Shown here piece by piece: positions 1 through 8,520 of a DNA stretch of 64,000 bases. Position 1 is the first letter of the stretch, and every line of letters starts with the position of its first letter. Source of the DNA: Candidatus Poribacteria bacterium (GTDB lineage: Bacteria > Poribacteria > WGA-4E > WGA-3G); contig VXMD01000041.1 of the NCBI GenBank assembly GCA_009841255.1, positions 1 through 64,000 of the forward strand. The letters run 5' to 3'. The notes beneath the pieces are model-generated. The model made no database searches and was not told where the DNA came from. It was given only the letters and a program-made list of their open reading frames with translations. The position numbers and the translations under genes were made by a program.

Positions 1-193
1 TTCAATTTAGTATATCATATCACTGTGTGGAAGTCAAGATGTGTTGACTGAACCACCAGAGGCATTCAATTCTACTGTAAGACGGGAACACCCCGGCAAC
101 AACACTCCGATCTCAAGGAACCCACGCAAAAACACACCTCCCTGTAGGAGAGACATCAAATCAACACCGGAGCCAAAAGAGAGACACAATTTT

Positions 194-220
194 TGAACAG
201 ATTTGTCCAGAGATTGAACA
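194..220 (+). promoter_or_regulatory. Candidate activator (UAS) site, copy 1
   Basis: TGAACA, 4 nt, TGTCCA forms an imperfect inverted repeat at 194-209. After 3 nt it is followed by ATTGAACA at 213-220. The same arrangement with the same internal spacing recurs at 4426-4452, again upstream of a sigma-54 promoter. The layout resembles binding sites of sigma-54 activators; which protein binds is unknown. Confidence 0.4.
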
Positions 221-404
221 TCAAAAAACCCTTCTCCACGTAATATCGACCCATAACTTTACCTTATGGTAAAGCCCGAAAATATGTGACACTTTAGAAA
301 ACACAAAACCCCACTTCGCTAGCGAGGTTTCCTAACCTCACCACATTAAATGTAAACTTAATTGTGAGCTTTACTATAAATGCGTTTGGCAATTGAATTG
401 TCGC

Positions 405-419
405 TGGCACAAAAATTGC
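405..419 (+). promoter_or_regulatory. Sigma-54 promoter 1
   Basis: TGGCAC at 405-410, 5 nt, TTGC at 416-419 match the -24/-12 elements of sigma-54 (RpoN) promoters with the required spacing. Transcription would start near 430, ahead of the leader ORF at 499 and the cytochrome-like lipoprotein at 581. Confidence 0.7.
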
Positions 420-498
420 TTTACAAAAATTGCTTTGAAGTATTAGTATTATTCCATTGCGTTTTCTTTAAAAAAAGAAAAAAAGGAGGATTTTGAAG

Positions 499-588
499 AT
501 GAAAAATTTCGGATTAGCAATACCATTTACCATTAGTTTTTTAGACGATATATCGAATGCGCGGGAGGAAGTACAATTACATGTTTAA
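499..588 (+). CDS. 29-residue leader ORF coupled to the lipoprotein gene
   Basis: ATG at 499 follows AAGGAGG (483-489) at ideal distance. The frame codes for 29 residues beginning MKNFGLAIPF and stops at 586-588. It overlaps the start of the next gene (581) by 8 nt in another frame, a layout typical of translational coupling. No function is recognised. It may be a leader peptide or the remnant of an N-terminus; the unusually good ribosome binding site is the main argument that it is translated. Confidence 0.45.
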   Translation: MKNFGLAIPFTISFLDDISNAREEVQLHV

Positions 589-1081
589 TCCAACTTCAGG
601 CCAAATCAATCCCAACAAGCAAACCAGTTATCTGTTCATAGCCACTTTTGGACTATTATTCGCTGCTCTCTTCATTATGAGCTGTGGCGGGGGCGATACC
701 AATGAAGAAGGTGGCGGTGTGACAAGTATCGTTCAACCCGCATCAACAACACCCACGGAAACCACGCCTCCACCTGTGGCAGTCGCTGAAGCTGAACCTG
801 CAGAAGAAGAGGTCGGTGTCTCTTTTCAGAACGACATCTTGCCGATCCTCGAAAAGAATTGCGCGCTTGCGGGATGTCACGTCGCTGGTGGCGCAGCAGG
901 ACTGGACCTGACGGGATACGATTCCTTCGAGAAAAGTGGTGCGTTCGTCCCTGGAAATGCCAGAAAGAGTCTTGTGATCATACGGATTGATGGCGGTGGC
1001 ATGCCGCCCGCAGGTCCCCTTGATGATGACTTAGTAGACCTTGTCAAAGACTGGATTGATGAAGGTGCCGAGAACAACTGA
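581..1081 (+). CDS. Cytochrome c-like lipoprotein (planctomycete-type c domain)
   Basis: Predicted exported lipoprotein of 166 residues. Hydrophobic residues 17-33 run into Ile-Met-Ser-Cys35, a usable lipobox. A Thr/Pro/Ala-rich linker (about 50-78) leads to a domain with the layout of planctomycete-type cytochrome c modules: FQNDILPIL, Cys94-Ala-Leu-Ala-Gly-Cys99-His100, a PGNARKSL segment, a Gly-Gly-Met141-Pro-Pro that could give the distal methionine, and a final WIDEGA. The haem motif is CX4CH rather than CX2CH, so haem attachment is likely but not certain. The start at 581 is preferred over an in-frame ATG at 557 because GGGAGGAAG lies just upstream. It is probably driven by the sigma-54 promoter at 405. 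Confidence 0.72.
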   Translation: MFNPTSGQINPNKQTSYLFIATFGLLFAALFIMSCGGGDTNEEGGGVTSIVQPASTTPTETTPPPVAVAEAEPAEEEVGVSFQNDILPILEKNCALAGCHVAGGAAGLDLTGYDSFEKSGAFVPGNARKSLVIIRIDGGGMPPAGPLDDDLVDLVKDWIDEGAENN

Positions 1082-1283
1082 TTTTTTCCATTTTCGATTA
1101 CTGCATCGCTCCACTTCCCATCTCAACATACCAACACCCATATTGATTTGAAAAATTATGGAGCGGTGCTAAAATATTACAATGTAAAACAAAGACGAAT
1201 TTTGTCCGTGTGGGCAAAATTTGGGAGGAGACATTGGATTAAATCATAGCCTTGGTCACAATATGAAGTGGAGTGGATTGCAA

Positions 1284-4127
1284 ATGCAAAACTATGAAAG
1301 AGATATATGTATCATAATATTAGCCATATCATTACTTGTGCCGTTTGGCGGATGTGGCCTGAAAACAGCGCAACAACCCCCGCCCGTCACAGCAGAAATC
1401 GTTAGGAAAGCTGACTGGGAGGTAGAATTCAGGGATGTCTTCTTTTTTGATACTAAGCACGGCTGGGTCATTGGAGAAAAAGGAACAATCCTCTACACGG
1501 AAGACAGTGGCAAAAACTGGAAAACACAGAAGAGCGACACGGAAGCACGTCTGAATAAAATGCAATTCCTGGACGAAAAACGGGGTTGGATCGTCGGCAA
1601 CGAAGGCACCTTTTTACGGACGAAAAACGGCGGGAAAAAATGGGAGAAGCAGATTGTCAGGGACGGGAGTATGAGCCTGATCAGCCTTCACTTCTTGGAC
1701 GAACAACACGGCTGGATCACTGGGGAAGGCGGTGCCCTCTACTATACCGCAGACGGTGGGGAATCGTGGAAGTTCCGTCCGAGTGGTGTAGGTGAAGCAC
1801 TCCTTGACATCCACTTTGTTAGCGAAAACGAAGGCTGGTTGATTGCGCAACTCGGCACAACACTGCACACGACAGACGGCGGGAAAACATGGGATTATAA
1901 ATCGGTAGGACCTCAGGACGGTCTGCTTAATATACAGTTCGATTCCGACCAGAAAACGGGCTGGGCTGTCGGTATTGCGTCTACTGTGCTCTCAACGACA
2001 GACGGTGGAAAAACATGGATCCGTGGGGAACCCGGCATCGAAGGCTCCCACGCCATCTATGATCTCTGCTTTACAGATACGAAAAAAGGATGGTTAGTCT
2101 CACAAGTCGGGGGCGTGATACACACACAAGACGGTGGAAAAACATGGACGGTTCAAGAGACAGGGACACGGAGCGATCTGATGGCTGTACATTCTCCTGA
2201 CGCTAAACATGTTTGGGCGGTTGGTAGCTACGGAACAATGCTTCACTCTACTGACGGTGGAAAAACGTGGACGATCGACTCCGAAAGTAATGCCGAACCT
2301 TTAGCAGGTGTAGAAATGGGGGAAAGCGGACGCGGCTGGGCTGTCGGACGTCGCGGGACAATCTTCCGGACACAGAATGAAGGGCGCTCTTGGGAACAAC
2401 AAGATAGCGGACTCTCTGTCGGCTTAAATAAGGTGACCGCTGTGAACGAAGAAGAGGCGTGGGCGATTGGTGATTCCGGCTATATTCTACATACCAAGGA
2501 CGGAGAGACATGGGAAGTCCAGAAAGGATATGACTGGATCGGTCTGCACGATGTGCAGTTTTTAAATCGTGAACGCGGTTGGGCGGTCGGTGATATGGGT
2601 GGGATCTTCTACACCAACAACGGCGGTGAAAACTGGATTGAGCAGCGTGGCTATATTTTTGAACTCTTAAAGGGCCTCTGTTTCATCTCACCCACTGAAG
2701 GATGGACGATCGGTTGGCCCGGAAAAATTCTGCATACCACTGATGGCGGGAAGACCTGGAAACCCCAAGAGAGTGGGACATTTAACGAACTCTACTCTGT
2801 CTACTTCGTGGATTCCAAACTCGGTTGGATCTCTGGGCAGTATGGACTCATCCTTCATACCGCTGATGGTGGGAAAACATGGAAGTCGCAGTATACCCGC
2901 ACACAGGCGAATCTCAATAAAATCTTCTTCGCTTCTCCTACCGTAGGAATAGCCGTTGGGGACGAAGGAACACTCCTCCTTACACAGGATGCCGGGAAAA
3001 CGTGGACGCGGCAAGACAGTGGAACGGACAAGAACCTCAGCGATATCAGTATCACGGAGGATAAAATATTTGCCGTTGGCGAAGACGGTATCGCTATCGC
3101 TTATACGATTCCTTCAATATCAAAATATACGCCACGCAGACGATCCTTTCAGGAGATTGAAACTGGGCTGCCGAAGATAGATGCCGGATGGGAGACCTTG
3201 CGGGACGACGGTCCGTTCCGAATCATGGACGCGGATGCCGGCGTGAAATCAGCGGATATTTCCTTCATCAATGCCATCGAAGGATGGGCAGTCGGTAACT
3301 CGAGTACAATGCTCCGCACCTTAGATGGCGGCAACACCTGGAAGAGCGTTGAACCTCCTGTGGATGCCCGCCTAATTGCGGTTCACTTTGTTTCGTCAGA
3401 GATCGGTTGGCTACTTACCGAAGATGCGAGCTTTTTATCTACGACCGATGGCGGTATGACATGGCAGACCTTAAACGAAACTACTAAGCCAATGATGCGT
3501 GGCTACAGTCCAGACAGTCAACCCATAGAAGAAGCGTGTCAACTTTATGCTGCACACTTTCAAGGATTCGGTGAAGGGTGGGCTGCCGGTAATCAAGGCG
3601 TTATCCTCCACAACGAGGATGGAAACACAATGTGGACACACCAAGAAAATGAAACTTCCGCATCCTACCGCGACATTCAGATGGTAGAGGAGCATTATGG
3701 TTGGGCTGTCGGGTCGTGGGGAAAGGTTCTCTGGACGAACGATCAAGGAAACACGTGGCATCTTCAGACAACCAACACAGGATATGATTTGTATGGTGTG
3801 TCTTTCCTGAACCGTCGAAAGGGATGGACTGTCGGAAGAGACGGCATCGTCCTGCGTACATCAGACGGAGGTTTAGCGTGGTCGGCAGTCAATACAGGGA
3901 TAAGCACACATCTTTATGATGTTTCTTTCACCAACGAAACGGAAGGCTGGATTGTCGGAGAAGGTGGACTTATCCTGCACACCAAGGACAGTGGAGAAAC
4001 ATGGGTTATCGAAGAATCCGGTACTAAGGACGATTTGTACCATGTTGAGTATGTTGAAGGGTTTGGTATAGTTGTGCTGGGTGCACACGGTACTATCCTG
4101 AAGCGAAAATTAAAGGTCCAATCTTAG
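1284..4127 (+). CDS. Ycf48/BNR-type repeat protein, exported
   Basis: About 947 residues, built from roughly 19 repeats of about 40-45 residues. Each carries an Asp-box-like core such as TTDGGKTW, usually preceded by GWAVG or GWIVG. This is the beta-propeller repeat of the Ycf48/HCF136 (photosystem II assembly factor-like) and BNR/sialidase-like families; in heterotrophic bacteria these are secreted proteins of unknown role, and no sialidase catalytic residues were recognised. Residues 8-22 form a hydrophobic export segment ending in PFGGC, a weak lipobox, so it may be lipid-anchored. The start at 1284 has GTGGAG upstream; an earlier TTG at 1221 has no ribosome binding site. The repeat number suggests two or three fused propellers. 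Confidence 0.75.
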   Translation: MQNYERDICIIILAISLLVPFGGCGLKTAQQPPPVTAEIVRKADWEVEFRDVFFFDTKHGWVIGEKGTILYTEDSGKNWKTQKSDTEARLNKMQFLDEKRGWIVGNEGTFLRTKNGGKKWEKQIVRDGSMSLISLHFLDEQHGWITGEGGALYYTADGGESWKFRPSGVGEALLDIHFVSENEGWLIAQLGTTLHTTDGGKTWDYKSVGPQDGLLNIQFDSDQKTGWAVGIASTVLSTTDGGKTWIRGEPGIEGSHAIYDLCFTDTKKGWLVSQVGGVIHTQDGGKTWTVQETGTRSDLMAVHSPDAKHVWAVGSYGTMLHSTDGGKTWTIDSESNAEPLAGVEMGESGRGWAVGRRGTIFRTQNEGRSWEQQDSGLSVGLNKVTAVNEEEAWAIGDSGYILHTKDGETWEVQKGYDWIGLHDVQFLNRERGWAVGDMGGIFYTNNGGENWIEQRGYIFELLKGLCFISPTEGWTIGWPGKILHTTDGGKTWKPQESGTFNELYSVYFVDSKLGWISGQYGLILHTADGGKTWKSQYTRTQANLNKIFFASPTVGIAVGDEGTLLLTQDAGKTWTRQDSGTDKNLSDISITEDKIFAVGEDGIAIAYTIPSISKYTPRRRSFQEIETGLPKIDAGWETLRDDGPFRIMDADAGVKSADISFINAIEGWAVGNSSTMLRTLDGGNTWKSVEPPVDARLIAVHFVSSEIGWLLTEDASFLSTTDGGMTWQTLNETTKPMMRGYSPDSQPIEEACQLYAAHFQGFGEGWAAGNQGVILHNEDGNTMWTHQENETSASYRDIQMVEEHYGWAVGSWGKVLWTNDQGNTWHLQTTNTGYDLYGVSFLNRRKGWTVGRDGIVLRTSDGGLAWSAVNTGISTHLYDVSFTNETEGWIVGEGGLILHTKDSGETWVIEESGTKDDLYHVEYVEGFGIVVLGAHGTILKRKLKVQS

Positions 4128-4173
4128 ATTCGATTAAGAGACGTTTTATTGATGAGATAAATATTATTAAGTA

Positions 4174-4220
4174 CGCCCTATTTCGTGCAATAAAATATAA
4201 AGAATGCCCGATTTTGTGCG
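4174..4220 (+). promoter_or_regulatory. Tandem enhancer-like sites, pair 1
   Basis: CGCCC, 6 nt, GTGCA (4174-4189) and TGCCC, 6 nt, GTGCG (4205-4220) lie 31 bp apart start to start. A second pair with the same half-sites and the same 31-bp offset occurs at 8408-8454. Paired dyads about three helical turns apart resemble upstream activator sites of sigma-54 systems; here they lie about 305 bp before the promoter at 4525. Confidence 0.45.
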
Positions 4221-4425
4221 GTTGACAGGGAAAGGGCATATTTTGCTGAAAATCCTCACAGTGCCAGTGTTTTGTTTTATTTAACCCTCTCAATCCCCTA
4301 CGCCTCTATATCACCCCTTTCACGGAAACGGGACTTTAACAGGAAATGCGTAAGTCCTATTATGAATAGTCCTATAGAATTCAAAATGTGAATTGGGTTT
4401 CCGCCCACAATACCTCCCTCGGTTT

Positions 4426-4452
4426 TGAACAAAACTGTCCATAAATTGAACA
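4426..4452 (+). promoter_or_regulatory. Candidate activator (UAS) site, copy 2
   Basis: TGAACA, 4 nt, TGTCCA (4426-4441), then 3 nt and ATTGAACA (4445-4452). It matches the site at 194-220 in every half-site and spacing and lies 73 bp upstream of the sigma-54 -24 element at 4525. Confidence 0.42.
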
Positions 4453-4524
4453 CTAAAAAGCACTCCGTCAGGTAGAATCTCGAGAAAACTACCTTTAATC
4501 CCAATTTTTCATCTGAATAGTCTT

Positions 4525-4539
4525 TGGCACGAAAATTGC
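4525..4539 (+). promoter_or_regulatory. Sigma-54 promoter 2
   Basis: TGGCACG (4525-4531), 4 nt, TTGCT (4536-4540) is a near-consensus -24/-12 element. It probably drives the run 4683-8326: small exported protein, LamG protein and first WD40-like protein. Confidence 0.75.
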
Positions 4540-4682
4540 TCCTATATTATCAAACGCTGCATAAATTTAGGAGAGCCTTCCTCCTTGGAAATATACGGAG
4601 CTGTGCAATAGGCTTTCCTATATCTCAATTGCTGCATCGCTCCCTCCATCAATCCGAAACATTATGTGTAAGGAGAACGATC

Positions 4683-5075
4683 ATGAACAAATGGAGATGT
4701 TTACTCTTTATACTTGCTTGTGTATCACAGATTAGTTGTGCTGCGCTGCTAACGGAGCAGGAGTATGTCCTCATCGATCGCGACGTAGAAGAAAAGGCGA
4801 CTTTCCACGGAGAAATTTATTCGCTACCGGAAAGAGCGAACATTCGGAAAATTGTGCTTCTCGGATCTGGAAAAATCCGAAACATTGAACTTCACGTGCG
4901 TGATAAGAGAAATCGATGGGCACCCACTAAGAAAGTCCCGGGCGGAATTCAGTTTCCATTTGAAATCCTACTTATTGCCGAGACGGATGCCATCAAAATC
5001 ATAAAACATTCAATGACTGGAGCCGGTCGCATTGAGACGGTTCAATTTTACACGGTTGCCGATAAAGGAGATTAA
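4683..5075 (+). CDS. Small exported protein of unknown function
   Basis: Codes for 130 residues. The N-terminus (MNKWRCLLFILACVSQISCAAL) is a signal sequence with a possible lipobox at ISC. The rest is hydrophilic with alternating beta-type stretches (IRKIVLLGSGKIRNIELHV); no family is recognised. The start has AAGGAGAACG just upstream (from about 4671). It stops 2 nt before the LamG gene, so the two are almost certainly cotranscribed from the sigma-54 promoter at 4525. The content suggests a small beta-sandwich accessory to a surface protein, but that is inference. Confidence 0.6.
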   Translation: MNKWRCLLFILACVSQISCAALLTEQEYVLIDRDVEEKATFHGEIYSLPERANIRKIVLLGSGKIRNIELHVRDKRNRWAPTKKVPGGIQFPFEILLIAETDAIKIIKHSMTGAGRIETVQFYTVADKGD

Positions 5076-5077
5076 AA

Positions 5078-5869
5078 ATGATATACCGACACATCCTCAC
5101 ATCTCTCTTTTTAATAACATTAATTCCACTGATTGCTACAGCATTGCCGCCACAATCACCCGCAGGGGGTGGTATGTTGAGATTGGATGAAACCCACGAT
5201 TTCGTTGCCACCGCCGAGGCGTGGTTCCCCAATGAGCAGTTTAAAGGATTGACCGCTGAAGCGTGGGTATACTTTGAAGAACTACCCACCCCTGAAACCT
5301 TCTGGTCGATTATCGGACAGCAAGGACGGTTCAACTTGATTATTCACGGCAACAACGGTTCCTTAGGCGCCTGGGGCTATGCCGAAGGGGCAGCTGGATC
5401 CCTAACTACTGGAGGCTTCGATTTACCTGTAAAGGAATGGATGCATGTCACGGCGATTTATGATGCTGGAGCGGGGATGGGGCTTAACGGTGAGGGCGGC
5501 AATTGGTGCTGTCCGAGAGGTCATCTCATCAAATCAAATAAGCCGCTTCGTATCGGCGGAATCATTCCACAAGATAAGAATCGGAGCCATTTCATCGGTG
5601 ATAATGTGAAACTACGCGGATATATTGATGAAGTCCGGATTTCCAGCGTCGTGCGATATGTTGGACCGGAGTGGGAAGTCCCGAAAGGGAAATTTGCGGT
5701 CGATAAACATACGATTTCGCTCTGGCATTTCGATGAAGCACCCGGAGCAAACCGGTTCAAAGATGCTTCTGGAAACGCGCATCACCTCTGGAGAAACGGT
5801 ATTATCGGCGATTTAGCCGTTGAAGCACAGCACAAACTGACAACCACATGGGGACAGCTTAAGAAATGA
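5078..5869 (+). CDS. Secreted LamG-domain (concanavalin A-like) protein
   Basis: 263 residues with a signal peptide (about 1-22, ending ATALPP). The body matches the LamG/pentraxin-like jelly roll: LTAEAWVYFEE, WSIIGQQGRFNLIIH, WMHVTAIYD, the late GYIDEVRIS strand and a final HTISLWHFDE. Such domains bind glycans or other ligands at the cell surface; no catalytic motif is visible. The C-terminus HKLTTTWGQLKK matches the tails of two other secreted proteins in the window (25266-26285 and 45410-46210). The stop codon overlaps the ATG of a short downstream ORF (ATGA). It lies in the predicted sigma-54 operon. Confidence 0.75.
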   Translation: MIYRHILTSLFLITLIPLIATALPPQSPAGGGMLRLDETHDFVATAEAWFPNEQFKGLTAEAWVYFEELPTPETFWSIIGQQGRFNLIIHGNNGSLGAWGYAEGAAGSLTTGGFDLPVKEWMHVTAIYDAGAGMGLNGEGGNWCCPRGHLIKSNKPLRIGGIIPQDKNRSHFIGDNVKLRGYIDEVRISSVVRYVGPEWEVPKGKFAVDKHTISLWHFDEAPGANRFKDASGNAHHLWRNGIIGDLAVEAQHKLTTTWGQLKK

Positions 5870-6108
5870 AATCTTTAATAAAAAGACTTCTATCAACTGT
5901 TATACTCTGGCTTCTGATCGGCGGGTTCCTGATTATCAACATCAGTTGGGGAGAAGAGGCTACTATCTACAACTATCCATCTTTACCGCAGAAATACGTG
6001 GAGGTTTCTCATGAAAACGCGCATTCCTCTTTCAGGTCGGCGTCTGCTGGTATTGTATACCATACTCATCAGTGTTCTCTACGTTCCATCCATTGCGCTT
6101 GCGATTGA
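5866..6108 (+). other. Doubtful short ORF with signal-like N-terminus
   Basis: An 80-codon frame starts at an ATGA overlap with the LamG stop and begins MKSLIKRLLSTVILWLLIGG, which looks like a signal or membrane segment. About 98 nt of its 3' part overlap the start of the WD40-like gene in another frame, where the sequence is clearly that gene's. No good ribosome binding site is seen. It may be a remnant of a small exported protein or chance. Confidence 0.25.
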
Positions 6109-8326
6109 ACCGATCGGCTCGATTGGACAACCCGTTCCAGAACATCACGCTTTTCTTCCCGATGGAAACATCTTACGCGCCGTTCTATCACACATTCAGA
6201 TAATCGATACAGATACGGGGACGGTCATTGACGAATTTGGCGAGCGGACGGACATCAGCGATGTCGTGTTCAGTCCAACAGCCGAACATCTGGCGATTCT
6301 GAACTACTCCGCTGATGCAAGGATAACCACCATAAACATTTGGGATACCAATGCTCGGGAGCAGATAGCCGAATGGGAGATTCCTGTCCGCATCGATGTC
6401 GCAGCATTCAGTCCGGTAGGCACACTGTTTGCCATCTCTTTTAACGACGAGATTCATCTATGGAACTGGCAAATAGGGGCATTTAGAGGAAAGATGATCG
6501 GTCAACGCCGTCCGTGGGAGCGGTGTCATTCCAGTAAGGGTAGCGGCAGAACCTGTACGTCCCTCCCACGAGATCGCGCTTCGGTTTTTACCCCAGATGG
6601 TCGTTATCTCATCGTCGCATCAAATCGACCAGATGCTGAATTGTGGAATGTCAAAACCCGCCGCTTAGAAGGGCATTTTGAAGGACACACAGGGACCTGG
6701 ATCGAGGATGTGGTTATGAGTCCCGACGGAACACGCCTCGCAACGTATGAAAAAGACTGGAATGATGTCTACGTCTGGGATATAGACACACAGCAACTTT
6801 TATGGCAAGAAGAAAGCGGTATCAGTAGGATTTCTGATGTGGTGTTCAGTCCAGACAATCGACACCTGTACGTTGCGTCTCAGACGGGGACATTGAACCG
6901 GTCTGGTGGCGAACCTTGGCAAGGCTGGGATGACCACGTCCGCGTCTGGGACGTTGCGTCTGGAAAACAACTTGATGCGTTCGGCGACGATTTTTACTTC
7001 TTGAAGGCAACAGCACTCTCACCAGACGGGAAAACGATGCTTCTGCACTACTGGGATGCCGTTGTGTTGTGGAGTATCGAAAGCAAGCAGCCGTTGAACG
7101 TCTGGGCTGATTTCGTCTATAGTTGGAATGATGCATTGAGTGCTAACGGTCAGACTTTTGTTTCAGTCTCTCGCTACTTTATTAAGACATGGGATATCCC
7201 TTCACGACAAATGCGCCTACTCATCTCTGCCGAACGCGATCTCTTCCGAGAGTCTGCAATCTCTTCGGATGGTAAGAAAATCGCTATCGGACGTGACCCT
7301 TGGGTTGAGGTAAGAAATTCGCGAACAGGTGCCGTTGAAAGCCAATTTCAGTACGGTTATGGGTATTCTGACATCGCCTTCAGTTCAACAGGGAGATGGG
7401 TCGCAGCGCGGGGATTCAAGTCTATTTACCTTTTTGATCTCGAAAATCCAGAAAAGATTCAACGAGCTTTTACGGAAGATGGACCCGATATCGACATCAG
7501 TTCACTGTTTACGTTCAGTGAAAACGACGCATATTTAGCAGCCACGACTCGCACAGACGACAATCAATATTGGATTCTCCTATGGAAACGTGAAGGAGAC
7601 ATCTTCGTTTTCCAATATGCATGGCACGTGCCAGAACTCTGTAGCCAGTCAAGGCTCGATTTTGGATCTGATACAGACGGTTCACTTCTACTGGCAGTTC
7701 CCAGATACCGAGAGACTCAAATATGGAGACTCCTGCTGGATGGTCCCCAACTTGTAAAAACATTGGAGACAGGATTTCCAGTGCATTTTACCCCGGATGG
7801 TCGTTATCTCTTTGCCAGTCAAGATCGCTATCTCAAAATCTGGGATTGGAAAACAGAGACCCTTGTTGAGCATTCGCGTATTCCAGATTATTTAGCGCTT
7901 AGCCGAGATGGAACCATCCTCCTTTCGTATGCGGATACAGGACAAATTCAGATCTGGGATGCCAAGGCACTCCTACCTTCAAAGACCGTTGTTACACCAC
8001 ACGGCAAGCAGATTGTGATACTGGGAGAGGTAAAGCGGAATCAACTCCTACAAAACTTTCCTAACCCTTTCAATCCAGAAACCTGGATCCCGTTCCGACT
8101 CACAACCGAAAGTCACGTCACGATCCACATTCATAACTCCACAGGTCAGTTGGTGCGTCGCTTATCCGCAGGAACAATGCCCGCAGGCGACTATTCTTCA
8201 CAGGCACACGCCGTCTATTGGGATGGACGCAATCAAGTGGGAGAACCCGTGAGCAGTGGCGTCTATCTCTACACGATTCACGCAGACGACTTCTCCGCAA
8301 CCCGCAAAATGCTCATTCGGAAATGA
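6011..8326 (+). CDS. Exported WD40-like protein with FlgD/T9SS-like C-terminal domain (copy 1)
   Basis: 771 residues. A signal peptide (about 1-30, ending SIALA) is followed by a long array of WD40-like repeats, seen as FSPDGRYL and VYVWDI type blades, probably two propellers. The last 100 residues begin RNQLLQNFPNPFNPETWIPF and end ATRKMLIRK: an Ig-like FlgD/type IX-like C-terminal domain often used as a surface-sorting tag. GGAGG lies just before ATG 6011. A paralogue follows at 8632. Its partner and ligand are unknown; a role as cell-surface scaffold is inferred. Confidence 0.75.
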   Translation: MKTRIPLSGRRLLVLYTILISVLYVPSIALAIEPIGSIGQPVPEHHAFLPDGNILRAVLSHIQIIDTDTGTVIDEFGERTDISDVVFSPTAEHLAILNYSADARITTINIWDTNAREQIAEWEIPVRIDVAAFSPVGTLFAISFNDEIHLWNWQIGAFRGKMIGQRRPWERCHSSKGSGRTCTSLPRDRASVFTPDGRYLIVASNRPDAELWNVKTRRLEGHFEGHTGTWIEDVVMSPDGTRLATYEKDWNDVYVWDIDTQQLLWQEESGISRISDVVFSPDNRHLYVASQTGTLNRSGGEPWQGWDDHVRVWDVASGKQLDAFGDDFYFLKATALSPDGKTMLLHYWDAVVLWSIESKQPLNVWADFVYSWNDALSANGQTFVSVSRYFIKTWDIPSRQMRLLISAERDLFRESAISSDGKKIAIGRDPWVEVRNSRTGAVESQFQYGYGYSDIAFSSTGRWVAARGFKSIYLFDLENPEKIQRAFTEDGPDIDISSLFTFSENDAYLAATTRTDDNQYWILLWKREGDIFVFQYAWHVPELCSQSRLDFGSDTDGSLLLAVPRYRETQIWRLLLDGPQLVKTLETGFPVHFTPDGRYLFASQDRYLKIWDWKTETLVEHSRIPDYLALSRDGTILLSYADTGQIQIWDAKALLPSKTVVTPHGKQIVILGEVKRNQLLQNFPNPFNPETWIPFRLTTESHVTIHIHNSTGQLVRRLSAGTMPAGDYSSQAHAVYWDGRNQVGEPVSSGVYLYTIHADDFSATRKMLIRK

Positions 8327-8407
8327 GACGGTTTGATGGCGTCGTAAATCTTTCGACTGATAAACAAAAATTGCGTTCTAAATAGGTTCCCTTCAGCATC
8401 ACCCCTC

Positions 8408-8454
8408 TGCACCTTTTTGTGCTATTAGGTCCAAGGTATGCCCTATTTTGTGCA
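8408..8454 (+). promoter_or_regulatory. Tandem enhancer-like sites, pair 2
   Basis: TGCAC, 6 nt, GTGCT (8408-8423) and TGCCC, 6 nt, GTGCA (8439-8454) are 31 bp apart, the same offset as the pair at 4174/4205. They end 52 bp before the sigma-54 -24 element at 8506, a good position for a sigma-54 activator. Confidence 0.5.
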
Positions 8455-8505
8455 GTGCTTTTGGACATTTCGCTAAGAATTTCACCAGTATTGTATTTTT
8501 CAGAT

Positions 8506-8520
8506 TGGCACGGAATTTGC
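8506..8520 (+). promoter_or_regulatory. Sigma-54 promoter 3
   Basis: TGGCACG (8506-8512), 4 nt, TTGC (8517-8520) is a near-perfect sigma-54 element about 110 bp before the second WD40-like gene. It gives that gene its own promoter in the same regulon as the upstream operon. Confidence 0.75.

Larger units (their letters stand above)
1..498. other. Upstream region without a gene
   Basis: No convincing coding sequence is seen here. The stretch holds a small hairpin near 323-340 (GAGGTT, loop TCCT, AACCTC), a candidate activator site at 194-220 and a sigma-54 promoter at 405-419. A strong AAGGAGG ribosome binding site at 483-489 serves the small leader ORF that follows. The start of the window could hide the end of an upstream gene, but no open frame supports that. 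Confidence 0.6.
4128..4682. other. Intergenic control region
   Basis: No coding sequence is supported. The region holds two 16-bp enhancer-like sites (4174-4189 and 4205-4220), an inverted repeat matching the site upstream of the first gene (4426-4452) and a sigma-54 promoter (4525-4539). A leader of about 130 nt separates the promoter from the first gene at 4683. Confidence 0.6.

Noticed and set aside
557-580. ATG 557 as start of the cytochrome-like lipoprotein
   Set aside because: The purine-rich GGGAGGAAG lies after it and fits ATG 581.
1221-1283. Earlier TTG start for the Ycf48-like gene
   Set aside because: No ribosome binding site precedes 1221 and the added residues lack signal character; ATG 1284 puts the hydrophobic segment near the N-terminus.
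2248-3014. Long minus-strand frames opposite the Ycf48-like gene
   Set aside because: They mirror the repeat structure of the plus-strand gene and have no start signals or recognisable domains.
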